Of a DNA stretch of 19,257 nt, positions 12,996 to 19,257 are shown piece after piece. Within the stretch, counting starts at the first letter, position 1. Each line of letters begins with the position of its first letter. The notes below the pieces were generated by a model. It saw nothing but the letters and a program-made list of their open reading frames with translations, did no database searches and had not been told where the DNA came from. The stretch lies in assembly GCA_038230695.1 (NCBI GenBank), contig JBBRMT010000073.1:1-19257 (forward strand). Reading direction: 5' to 3'. Position numbers and translations under genes: made by a program. Source of the DNA: QHBQ01 sp038230695 (GTDB lineage Bacteria; Chloroflexota; Chloroflexia; QHBQ01).

Positions 12996-13079
12996 ATGCC
13001 GTCTAAGCGAAAGTTAGACCAAGCAAACCAGACCGAACACACAAGCACAAGAAAGGTAGGATTACAACTTGTCAAGTAA
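12996..13079 (+). CDS. 27-aa small ORF overlapping the NlpC/P60 start (leader peptide)
   Basis: An ATG at 12996 is preceded by AAAGGAGGTGA, a complete complement of the 16S rRNA 3' end, 4 nt upstream; this is the strongest ribosome binding site I found in the window. The product begins MPSKRKLDQANQTEHTST and ends RKVGLQLVK; it is hydrophilic and basic, with no signal peptide or helix. It ends at a TAA 11 nt inside the NlpC/P60 gene, whose TTG start has only a modest site. The arrangement suggests translational coupling or a leader peptide that controls expression of the hydrolase. No family is recognised; the peptide itself may be dispensable. Confidence 0.5.
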   Translation: MPSKRKLDQANQTEHTSTRKVGLQLVK

Positions 13080-14217
13080 AGTGAAAACGAGAGCGATGTA
13101 CCGCCTGATGATAGCGGCGCTGGTGGTCGTAGCGGTCATTACCGCTGGCACAGGTGGCGCGGCGGCTAGCTCAGTAGTTGTCGGCGGCATCAGTTATGTC
13201 AGCGGCAGCACGGGTGACCTCATCAACGCCCGCAGCGGGGCGGGTACTATCTACGACATAAACGTAAAGCTGGGCGCGGGCCAGGCAGTAGAGGTTTACG
13301 ACGGGCCACGCACCGATAGCAATGGCAACCTCTGGTACAAGGTTCGCAATCAGAACGGTGGCGGTTGGGTAATCAGCAATTACCTCGCGGGCAACGGCAG
13401 CAGCAAGTCGGTCACCACTAGCTCCTCAACGAGTAGCACGCAGCAGGCCAGCAACACTGGTAGCGCGGCGAAAATCAAGATTGGCGGAGCAGTACGGGTA
13501 ACTGAAGATGGCCTACGCGTCCGTAGCGCGGCCAGCAGGAGCGGCGCTGTGCTGGCAACTGTGGACGGCGGCACCGTGCTGAAGGTGGTAGCTGGTCCGG
13601 TTACCGACAAAGCGGGCAACACCTGGTACCAGGTGAGCGGCAAGTACACTAGTGGCTGGTCATCGGCGGACTATCTGGCCTATAGCTCGGCCACCCCCCC
13701 CAGCCTGCTGAACGCTAGCGCCTCGCGTGGCAGCGTCACGTCGCGTGGCGGCGCACGTGACACCCAGACCACAGCAGTTGCCACGCCTAAGACGCTGGCG
13801 CAGCAAGTCGCTGTAGCGAAGAAGGTGTTGAGCAATCCTGCGCCTGCGGCCCATGGTGTAATTGCCACCGCCGAGGTTTATCTAGGCTATCGTTACATCT
13901 ACGGCGGCGCGTCACCGCGTGGCTTCGATTGCAGCGGCTTCATCGAGTACGTGCTTAACCGTAACGGCTACAGCATCGGCCACAGCCTCTATGAAGAGAT
14001 CAGCCTCGGCACGCGGGTGAGCAGCAACCAGCTGCAGCCTGGCGACCTGGTCTTCTTCGCCAACACCTACGAACCGGGCCTGTCGCATGGCGGCATCTAC
14101 ATCGGTGGCGGCAGGTTCATCCATGCGGAGAACGAAAGCACCGGCGTGGTTATCAGCGACCTGTGGAACTCCTACTACAGTGCCCATTACTACAGCGCAG
14201 TTCGCCTCAGCAACTAA
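13069..14217 (+). CDS. Secreted NlpC/P60 peptidoglycan endopeptidase with two SH3b domains
   Basis: 382 aa. The TTG at 13069 has AGGA 7 nt upstream; an ATG at 13096 is an alternative. A signal peptide spans about residues 10-34 (MYRLMIAALVVVAVITAGTG). SH3b domain 1 is at ~40-107 (GDLINARSGAG, LWYKVRNQNGGGWVISNYLA), then a Ser/Thr-rich linker, SH3b domain 2 at ~137-205 (DGLRVRSAASRSG, TWYQVSGKYTSGWSSADYLA), a second linker, and the NlpC/P60 domain at ~263-382. The catalytic triad is visible: C288 in GFDCSGF, H340 in LSHGGIYIG and H352 in RFIHAEN. Such enzymes cleave bonds within the peptidoglycan stem peptide during growth or separation, with the SH3b domains binding the wall. Translation is probably coupled to the overlapping 27-codon ORF, and the gene ends in a clear terminator. 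Confidence 0.92.
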   Translation: MSSKVKTRAMYRLMIAALVVVAVITAGTGGAAASSVVVGGISYVSGSTGDLINARSGAGTIYDINVKLGAGQAVEVYDGPRTDSNGNLWYKVRNQNGGGWVISNYLAGNGSSKSVTTSSSTSSTQQASNTGSAAKIKIGGAVRVTEDGLRVRSAASRSGAVLATVDGGTVLKVVAGPVTDKAGNTWYQVSGKYTSGWSSADYLAYSSATPPSLLNASASRGSVTSRGGARDTQTTAVATPKTLAQQVAVAKKVLSNPAPAAHGVIATAEVYLGYRYIYGGASPRGFDCSGFIEYVLNRNGYSIGHSLYEEISLGTRVSSNQLQPGDLVFFANTYEPGLSHGGIYIGGGRFIHAENESTGVVISDLWNSYYSAHYYSAVRLSN

Positions 14218-14304
14218 CCCAGGGGCGTAAATGTGGGCAACCCCACCAGGCCAAGAAGCCTGCAGAGTCGCGTAGCACAACCGAGACAATAGGGAAACGG
14301 GAGA

Positions 14305-14342
14305 GGACGCTTACCCTGGCGAGGGGCAGCGTCCTTTTATTT
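14305..14342 (+). terminator. Intrinsic terminator of the NlpC/P60 gene
   Basis: GGACGCT (14305-14311) pairs with AGCGTCC (14328-14334), with inner CCCT/AGGG pairing, and is followed by TTTTATTT. This is the clearest terminator in the window. Confidence 0.85.
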
Positions 14343-14355
14343 GACACGATACTAT

Positions 14356-14384
14356 TTGGATAAAGCTCATCCTCATGGTACAAT
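14356..14384 (+). promoter_or_regulatory. Possible upstream promoter of rodZ
   Basis: TTGGAT, 17 bp, then TACAAT with the extended -10 form TGGTACAAT. It would start transcription near 14391, just before the CCAACGTTGG palindrome. Confidence 0.4.
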
Positions 14385-14430
14385 GCCCCGCACCAACGTT
14401 GGCGGACAATGCGGTTGGCGTGAAGCGCAG

Positions 14431-14459
14431 TTGCCCCCCCTTCGTCAATATAGTATAAT
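14431..14459 (+). promoter_or_regulatory. Promoter of rodZ
   Basis: TTGCCC (14431-14436), 17 bp, then a perfect TATAAT (14454-14459). It is about 60 nt before the rodZ start and gives a leader of about 54 nt. Confidence 0.6.
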
Positions 14460-14519
14460 GGTAACGCACCGTAAGGTGGATATGGTATGTGCTAGATTAG
14501 GAAGGAAACCCAACTTTAG

Positions 14520-15497
14520 ATGGCAACCCTCGGCGAGACCCTTCAGCAGGCCCGCGAACAGATGGACGTGAGCCTGGACGAGGCGGAGCGCGAAACCCGC
14601 ATCCGCAGCAAGATACTGGCCGCCTTCGAGGACGATAATCAGGCCGACCTCCCCGCTCCCGTCTATGCACGTGGCCTGCTCCGCAACTACGCTACTTACC
14701 TCGGTATGGACCCGACCAGCGTTCTCGATCTTTACGACGCGCAAACCAATATGGGGCGGGGCCGCCGCGCTACCCAGCCCGCCGCCAAACTCGCGCCAGT
14801 TACCAGCGAGGTACGCACCAGCCTGCGCTATCCACCCAGCATCCTGGGCGTGTTCATAGTGTTTGTGCTGATCATCTTCGTGGTCATCGTGGGTGTGAAC
14901 ATGGTGAGTGGCGCAAAGGATGCCAGCAAGTCTGCCGCCCTCGCTACCCCCGCGCCCTCCACCCCTACCGCGCTGCTGGCAAAAGTATCCACCCCCGGCG
15001 GCGCGATCCCGTTTCTGCCTACCCCAACCAACCCAGGCGGCGGTAGCGCCAACCCACCCACCACTGTGTCACTTACTACGACGCTTGGAGCGACTAGCAC
15101 GCCCGCGCCGCCAAATCCCCATGGGGGGGTTGGCACGCCGGTAGTCGGCCTGGGCATCGCGGCCAGCCCCAGCCCTACCAACCCGCCGCCGCCACCCACT
15201 ACCCCCAGCCCCACCATTGTACCCGCTGTAGCGGGCCAGGGAGTGCAGGTGGTGCTGGTCGCCACTGCCGCGGCATGGATGCAGGTTACGGTGGATGGGC
15301 TGGTGCAGTTCAATGGCACGCTGGCCGGGGGCAGCCGCCGCACCTTCAGTGGGTATAACACTGTCTACGTCTGGACTGGCAATGGCGGCGGAGTCACCGC
15401 TATTGTCAACGGCCAGAGTCGCGGGCTGATGGGTGGGTTCGGCGTGCCGGTCAAAAAGCAATGGGACAAGGCCGGTAACGAAATCGTCATCCCCTGA
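14520..15497 (+). CDS. rodZ: RodZ-like helix-turn-helix membrane protein
   Basis: 325 aa. Residues 1-75 are the cytoplasmic HTH_25 domain (LGETLQQAREQMDVSLDEAE, TRIRSKILAAFE, LPAPVYARGLLRNYATYLGM). One transmembrane helix follows at ~107-128 (ILGVFIVFVLIIFVVIVGVN), then a long Pro/Thr/Ser-rich stretch (~140-235), and a C-terminal DUF4115-type beta domain (VQVVLVATAAAWMQVTVDG, GGSRRTFSGYNTVYVWTGNG). In rod-shaped bacteria RodZ links MreB to the wall machinery; whether MreB exists here cannot be seen. The proline-rich linker is long for the family. The ATG at 14520 has GGAAGG, but about 13 nt away. The gene leads a same-strand run with yajQ (38-bp gap), rimO and the MFS gene. Confidence 0.85.
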   Translation: MATLGETLQQAREQMDVSLDEAERETRIRSKILAAFEDDNQADLPAPVYARGLLRNYATYLGMDPTSVLDLYDAQTNMGRGRRATQPAAKLAPVTSEVRTSLRYPPSILGVFIVFVLIIFVVIVGVNMVSGAKDASKSAALATPAPSTPTALLAKVSTPGGAIPFLPTPTNPGGGSANPPTTVSLTTTLGATSTPAPPNPHGGVGTPVVGLGIAASPSPTNPPPPPTTPSPTIVPAVAGQGVQVVLVATAAAWMQVTVDGLVQFNGTLAGGSRRTFSGYNTVYVWTGNGGGVTAIVNGQSRGLMGGFGVPVKKQWDKAGNEIVIP

Positions 15498-15535
15498 CCT
15501 GGCAACCAGCTATTAATCAAGCAGCAAGGAGAAAC

Positions 15536-16027
15536 ATGGCAGGCACTAGCTCTTTCGACGTGGTCAGCGAGTTCGACCGCCAGGAATTGGTCAACGCGGT
15601 TGACCAGACCGAGCGCGAGGTTCATACCCGCTACGACCTCAAGGATACCAAAAGCGACATCAAGCTGGAGGAGGATAAGATCATCCTCACCGCCGAGTCG
15701 GAGTTCCAGCTAAATGCAATGAAGGATATATTGCAGAGTAAGGCGATCAAGCGCGGCCTCTCGCTCAAGATTTTCAACTGGGGCAAGGCTGAACCGGCGG
15801 GCGGCGACACCATGCGTCAGGTGGTTACCCTGGTTAAGGGCATCGAGGAAACCCTCGCCAAGAAGATGGTCAAAGACATCCGCGAGGCCCAGCCCAAAGT
15901 GCAGGCCCAGATCCAAGGCGAGGCCATCCGCGTCATCGCCAAGAACAAGGACGATCTGCAGGCGGTCATCACCTTCCTCAAGGGCAAGGACTACCCCGTG
16001 GCCTTGCAATTCATCAACTACCGCTAG
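15536..16027 (+). CDS. yajQ: YajQ family cyclic-di-GMP-binding / nucleotide-binding protein
   Basis: 163 aa, the usual length and full-length similarity: SSFDVVSEFDRQELVNAVDQ at the start, REVHTRYDLKDTKSDIKLEE, KAIKRGLSLKIFNWGKAEPA, MVKDIREAQPKVQAQIQGEA and the C-terminus DYPVALQFINYR. It is a soluble protein of two ferredoxin-like domains. Some homologues bind cyclic-di-GMP and others bind nucleic acids or nucleotides, so the ligand in this organism is open. The ATG at 15536 is preceded by AAGGAG 5 nt upstream. It probably shares the rodZ transcript. A GC-rich hairpin follows 34 bp after the stop. Confidence 0.95.
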   Translation: MAGTSSFDVVSEFDRQELVNAVDQTEREVHTRYDLKDTKSDIKLEEDKIILTAESEFQLNAMKDILQSKAIKRGLSLKIFNWGKAEPAGGDTMRQVVTLVKGIEETLAKKMVKDIREAQPKVQAQIQGEAIRVIAKNKDDLQAVITFLKGKDYPVALQFINYR

Positions 16028-16061
16028 CCGAGTGCTGAGGACTGAGGAATGAGTATCGTAG

Positions 16062-16081
16062 GGGCGGGCGGCTGCCCGCCC
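16062..16081 (+). terminator. GC-rich hairpin after yajQ
   Basis: GGGCGGGC-GGCT-GCCCGCCC is a perfect 8-bp stem followed by TGGTGCAATTTACACCACC, itself a small GGTG/CACC hairpin. It lacks a U-tract, so it could be a terminator or a repeat. A GAGTGCTGAGGACTGAGGAA simple repeat precedes it (16030-16052). Confidence 0.45.
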
Positions 16082-16121
16082 TGGTGCAATTTACACCACC
16101 TGCTGGGCTAATTGGTATAAG

Positions 16122-16165
16122 CCTCTCCCCTGTGGGTAGGTTGGGTGAGGGGTGATGCTGAAGCG
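16122..16165 (-). repeat. Inverted copy of the CCCCTCACCAAACC repeat family
   Basis: The reverse complement of 16128-16152 matches 7931-7955 with one mismatch in 25. The flanking GCTGAAGCGCA is the complement of the TGCGCTTCAGC that precedes the 7925 copy. It lies in the rimO leader. Confidence 0.65.
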
Positions 16166-16216
16166 CATTACCGGATCGTAACTGTATAAGCTAGCCAACA
16201 AGATAGGAAGTAACTT

Positions 16217-17650
16217 TTGGAAACCATCACCAAACCGAAGTTTGCGGTTGTCACCCTGGGTTGCGAAAAGAACCGCGTGGACAGTGAGGGCATGGGCCAG
16301 ATGCTGCGTGGCGCGGGCTACGAGCCGACCACCAGCGCCGATGAAGCCAGCGTGCTGATCGTCAATACCTGCGGCTTCCTCGAAGCGGCGCGGCAGGAGG
16401 CGATTGACACCCTCAATCAGCTTGCCGCCACCAAGCGCGACGATCAATTGCTGATCGCCTCTGGCTGCATGGTCGAACTCTACCCTGAGCGCATCAGTGG
16501 CGGCGTGACCGCGCTGGATGGGCAGCTCTCTGCCCGCAACTGGCCGGATATCGCCAAGCTGACCGCTACTCTGGGCCAGCAACGCGGCCTGCCCCTCACC
16601 CTCTTCCCCGCCCCGCCGCAAATCGCGCTTGACCCCGCGCTAACCGAGCAATGCCCCACCGCCCCGGCCAGCTTTGCCGACCCGCAACTGACCGGCTTTG
16701 CCCGCCAGGCCAGCGGCGCATCGGCCTTCGTCAAGATTGCCGAGGGTTGCGATGCCAAGTGCAGCTTCTGCATTATCCCGCAGATACGTGGCGGCCACAT
16801 CAGCAAGCCACTGCCCCAGATTATCGCCGAGGTCAAGGAACTGGCCGCGCAAGGGGTCAAAGAGATTATCTACATCTCGCAGGATAGCACCTACTATGGC
16901 CTCGACCTGGGTATCCGCGACGGGCTAGCCGGGCTGCTGGAGGAGACGGTGCGCCAGGTGCCACAGATTGAGTGGCTACGCATCATGTACGCCTACCCCG
17001 CCCGCATGACCCCGCGCCTGATCCAGACAATGGCCGAGTTGCCGCAAGTCTGCAAGTACGTGGATATGCCGTTGCAACACGGCAGCGAGGCGGCCTTGCG
17101 CCGAATGCGCCGCCCACCGAACATGGACAGGGTGCGCCGCGTGCTAACCAGTATGCGCGAGGCAATGCCCAATCTGGCGCTACGCACCACCTTCATCGTC
17201 GGCTTCCCCGGCGAGACCAACGCCGAGTTCGACGAGCTACTTGGCTTCATCAACGAGGGCTGGTTCGATCATGTGGGGGTGTTCACCTACTCGGCGGAGG
17301 AGAAGAGCGAGAGCTTCAAGCTGGAGGGCCACCTGCATCCCCGCGTCAAGGAGAAGCGGCGCAAGCTGGCGATGGCCGCGCAGCAGCGCATCAGCCTGGC
17401 CCGCAACAAGGCGCTGGTAGGCAAGACCATGCGCGTGTTGATCGAGGGTGAAGGCGAACTGGAAGATGAGCAGGGCCGCCGCGCTGGTGAAAAGATCTAT
17501 GTGGCCCGCAGCTACCGCGAAGCGCCAGAGGTAGACGGCTATATCTTCGTCCAGCCCCGTCAGCACGCGCCACTAACCGTCGGCCAGATGCTTGATGTGC
17601 GGATCAGCCGCGCCGAGGAGTACGATTTGTGGGCAAAGCCGTCGGTTTAG
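16217..17650 (+). CDS. rimO: Ribosomal protein S12 methylthiotransferase RimO
   Basis: 477 aa. A radical-SAM enzyme with two 4Fe-4S clusters that adds a methylthio group to a conserved aspartate of ribosomal protein S12. The N-terminal methylthiotransferase domain has its three cluster cysteines: C16 (TLGCEKNRVDSE), C52 (NTCGFLEAARQE) and C84 (SGCMVE). The radical-SAM motif is C178xxxC182xxC185 in KIAEGCDAKCSFCIIPQIRG, whose CSFCIIP form is typical of RimO rather than MiaB. PLQHGSEAALRRM and TTFIVGFPGETNAEFDEL follow, and a TRAM domain ends the protein. A segment of about 40 residues between the domains (~125-165) looks longer than usual. The TTG at 16217 has AGGAAG 6 nt upstream; TATAAG at 16185 may be a -10. 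The MFS gene follows after 16 bp. Confidence 0.95.
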   Translation: METITKPKFAVVTLGCEKNRVDSEGMGQMLRGAGYEPTTSADEASVLIVNTCGFLEAARQEAIDTLNQLAATKRDDQLLIASGCMVELYPERISGGVTALDGQLSARNWPDIAKLTATLGQQRGLPLTLFPAPPQIALDPALTEQCPTAPASFADPQLTGFARQASGASAFVKIAEGCDAKCSFCIIPQIRGGHISKPLPQIIAEVKELAAQGVKEIIYISQDSTYYGLDLGIRDGLAGLLEETVRQVPQIEWLRIMYAYPARMTPRLIQTMAELPQVCKYVDMPLQHGSEAALRRMRRPPNMDRVRRVLTSMREAMPNLALRTTFIVGFPGETNAEFDELLGFINEGWFDHVGVFTYSAEEKSESFKLEGHLHPRVKEKRRKLAMAAQQRISLARNKALVGKTMRVLIEGEGELEDEQGRRAGEKIYVARSYREAPEVDGYIFVQPRQHAPLTVGQMLDVRISRAEEYDLWAKPSV

Positions 17651-17666
17651 CCGAGGAATCGCCGTG

Positions 17667-18908
17667 ATGCAGCGACGCGCCAGCCTGTGGCAGCATCGTG
17701 ACTTCCTGAAGCTGTGGGCGGGCCATACCATCTCGGTGTTTGGCACGCGGCTCGATGCGCTAACCTTTGTCGCGCTAATTACCCTGGCGGCCAGCCCCGC
17801 GCAACTCGGCCTGCTGGGGGTGGTGAGCAGCGCCCCGGTGCTGCTGGTCAGCCTGTTCGCCGGGGTGTGGGTTGATCGCCTGCGCCGCCGTCCGGTGCTG
17901 ATTATTGCCGACCTCGGTCGGGCCTTGCTGCTGGGCTACATCCCGCTTGCCGCTGTATTGGGCATCCTGCAACTGTGGCAGGTTTATGTCGTAGCCGCGC
18001 TGGTGGGCGTGCTGGCGGTTTTCTTCGACACCGCCGATCCTTCGTATCTACCCAGCCTGATCGAGCATGATCAACTGGTGGAGGGCAACAGCAAGCTGGA
18101 AGCCAGCGCCGAGGTGGTGGAGATGGGAGCGCCCGCGGCGGGTGGCGCGTTGGTGCAACTGTTCAGCGCCCCCGGCGCGGTGTTGATTGATGCCTTCACC
18201 TTTGTCTGCTCGGCGCTGTCGGTGATGCTCATTCGCCAGCCCGAACTCCCCACCACCCGCAATCCTGCCGAGGAGAACATCTGGCGCGAGTTGGGGCAGG
18301 GCTTGCGGCTGCTGTTCGCCAACCCGGTGCTACGGGCGATTACTCTAGCGGCAGCCACCAGCAACTTCTTCGGTGCGGGCTTCTTCGGCACCCTGTACAT
18401 CTACTATGCGCTGAATGAACTACACCTTAGCCCATTCGTGATTGGCCTGCTGATCGGCGCGGGCGGCGCAGGAGGGCTGATCGGGGCGCTGTATGCCGAG
18501 CGGGCGGCACGACGTTTCGGCCTGGGTCGCGCCATAGTGGGCGCAAGTTTGCTCGCCATCCCCCTCGGTTTGCTCACCCCATTCGCCGGTGGGCCATTGC
18601 CGCTGGTAATTGCGATGATGGTAATCCCGCAGTTCTTCGGTGATATGCTGAGGACGGTGTATATGATCAACGAGGTCAGCTTGCGACAGAGCCTCATCCC
18701 CAACCGGCTGCTGGGACGGGCGGGCGCGGGCAGCAACTTCCTGATGGGCGGGGTCGCCCCCTTCGGCGCGATTGCGGCGGGCGTGCTGGGCCAACTACTC
18801 ACTGCCCGCTACGCTCTGCTAATCGCGGTCATAGGTATGGCGCTGGCTAACCTGTGGCTGGTGTATTCGCCGCTGCCGGGGCTGCGGGAGCAACCCGATA
18901 CACCCTGA
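17667..18908 (+). CDS. MFS transporter, MFS_3/EntS-like exporter
   Basis: 413 aa with about 12 transmembrane segments. The N-terminus (LWQHRDFLKLWAGHTISVFG) and VWVDRLRRRPVLIIADLGRA, with the A-motif-like D-R-x-R-R-R-P, are typical of the MFS_3 group, which includes the enterobactin exporter EntS and drug or lipid-type exporters. FFDTADPSYLPSLIEHDQLV and EGNSKLEASAEVVEMGAPAA are also standard in this group. The substrate is unknown. The ATG at 17667 has GAGGA 9 nt upstream; the GTG at 17664 is nearly as good, and upstream starts from 17592 overlap rimO. It is 16 bp after rimO and probably co-transcribed, without an obvious functional link. Confidence 0.88.
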   Translation: MQRRASLWQHRDFLKLWAGHTISVFGTRLDALTFVALITLAASPAQLGLLGVVSSAPVLLVSLFAGVWVDRLRRRPVLIIADLGRALLLGYIPLAAVLGILQLWQVYVVAALVGVLAVFFDTADPSYLPSLIEHDQLVEGNSKLEASAEVVEMGAPAAGGALVQLFSAPGAVLIDAFTFVCSALSVMLIRQPELPTTRNPAEENIWRELGQGLRLLFANPVLRAITLAAATSNFFGAGFFGTLYIYYALNELHLSPFVIGLLIGAGGAGGLIGALYAERAARRFGLGRAIVGASLLAIPLGLLTPFAGGPLPLVIAMMVIPQFFGDMLRTVYMINEVSLRQSLIPNRLLGRAGAGSNFLMGGVAPFGAIAAGVLGQLLTARYALLIAVIGMALANLWLVYSPLPGLREQPDTP

Positions 18909-18944
18909 TACTGATCCAGAGTTAACCCCGTTCCTCATCACTAA

Positions 18945-19257
18945 CTACTTGCCCGCCAGACCCCACAGCCGAGGAATGTTATCAGCGGCAGTGAGGATGC
19001 GTTGCCCGTCGGGGCTGAACACCGCGCTGCGTAGTTGTGCAGTGCCACTGGTGAAGATAGCGAGCGGCTTAACCATCCTTGTCCCACAGCCGGAAGGTAT
19101 TATCGGCTGAGGCAGTGAGGATACTTTGCCCATCGGGGCTGAACACTGCACTCCATATTGCGTCTTTGTGTCCGCTAAGGGTGGTAATTGGCTTGCCTGA
19201 TAGATCCCATAGACGGGCAGTTTTATCCGTTGAGGTGGTGACGATTAGCTTACTATC
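18945..19257 (-). pseudogene. WD40-repeat protein, C-terminal fragment with a frameshift
   Basis: The gene enters from the right edge on the minus strand. The first frame (19257 to a TAA at 19069-19071) encodes WD40 repeats: LIVTTSTDKTARLWDLSGKP, ITTLSGHKDAIWSAVFSPDG, QSILTASADNTFRLWDKDG, then stop. The next repeat continues in another frame (KPLAIFTSGTAQLRSAVFSP, DGQRILTAADNIPRLWGLAG) to a TAG at 18945. Removing one T from GGTTAAGCC restores LWDKDGKPLAIF, which matches the paralogous LWDLSGKPITTL, so a one-base insertion explains the break. If real, it removes only the last blade; most of the gene is outside the window. It could also be an assembly error. The repeats are of the type found at the C-terminus of NB-ARC or kinase-linked WD40 proteins. 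Confidence 0.75.

Larger units (their letters stand above)
14218..14519. other. Intergenic region between NlpC/P60 gene and rodZ
   Basis: No gene seen. It holds the NlpC/P60 terminator (14305-14342), two promoter-like sequences for rodZ (14356-14384, 14431-14459) and a small palindrome CCAACGTTGG (14393-14402). Confidence 0.6.

Overview
The window looks like a piece of chromosome from a GC-rich member of the Chloroflexota. This is an inference. It rests on an S-layer-homology protein, a RodZ-YajQ-RimO housekeeping run, a divergent SpoIIM/RDD membrane pair, secreted proteins built on an 'FGYP' module that I associate with Chloroflexota, and intergenic space filled with G/C-rich hairpin repeats and AATCTGCAATCTGC-type simple repeats. 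No tRNA, rRNA, CRISPR array, prophage or transposase was found.

Layout. 1-370: C-terminal end of an SLH protein. 433-2845: a promoter and a tightly overlapping three-gene operon (CDP-alcohol phosphatidyltransferase, HAD-IB phosphatase, glycerophosphodiester phosphodiesterase), probably phospholipid head-group metabolism. 2865-3479 (-): LysE-type exporter. 3480-4087: no gene; a ~347-bp long-inverted-repeat element and a stack of hairpins. 4088-10921 (-): smpB, a GH5-like glycosidase, a seven-bladed propeller protein, a third secreted paralogue broken by two in-frame TAA codons, and SpoIIM. The three secreted proteins share two N-terminal FGYP modules and differ in their C-terminal domain. 10955-10991: divergent, nearly abutting promoters. 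11165-11992: RDD membrane protein, bracketed by two direct copies of a ~143-bp element. 12223-14342: promoter, a ~225-nt candidate structured leader, a possible small membrane protein, a 27-codon ORF with a full consensus ribosome binding site, an NlpC/P60 cell-wall hydrolase and its terminator. 14356-18908: RodZ-like protein, YajQ, RimO and an MFS exporter. 18945-19257 (-): tail of a WD40 protein with a frameshift.

How the genes fit together. Much of the content concerns the cell envelope: lipid head groups, membrane proteins, a secreted peptidoglycan hydrolase, a shape-related RodZ-like factor and S-layer or secreted surface proteins. SmpB, RimO and YajQ are housekeeping functions. The points most worth following are the FGYP paralogue array with its decayed member, the repeat family found at three sites, and the leader region before the NlpC/P60 gene.
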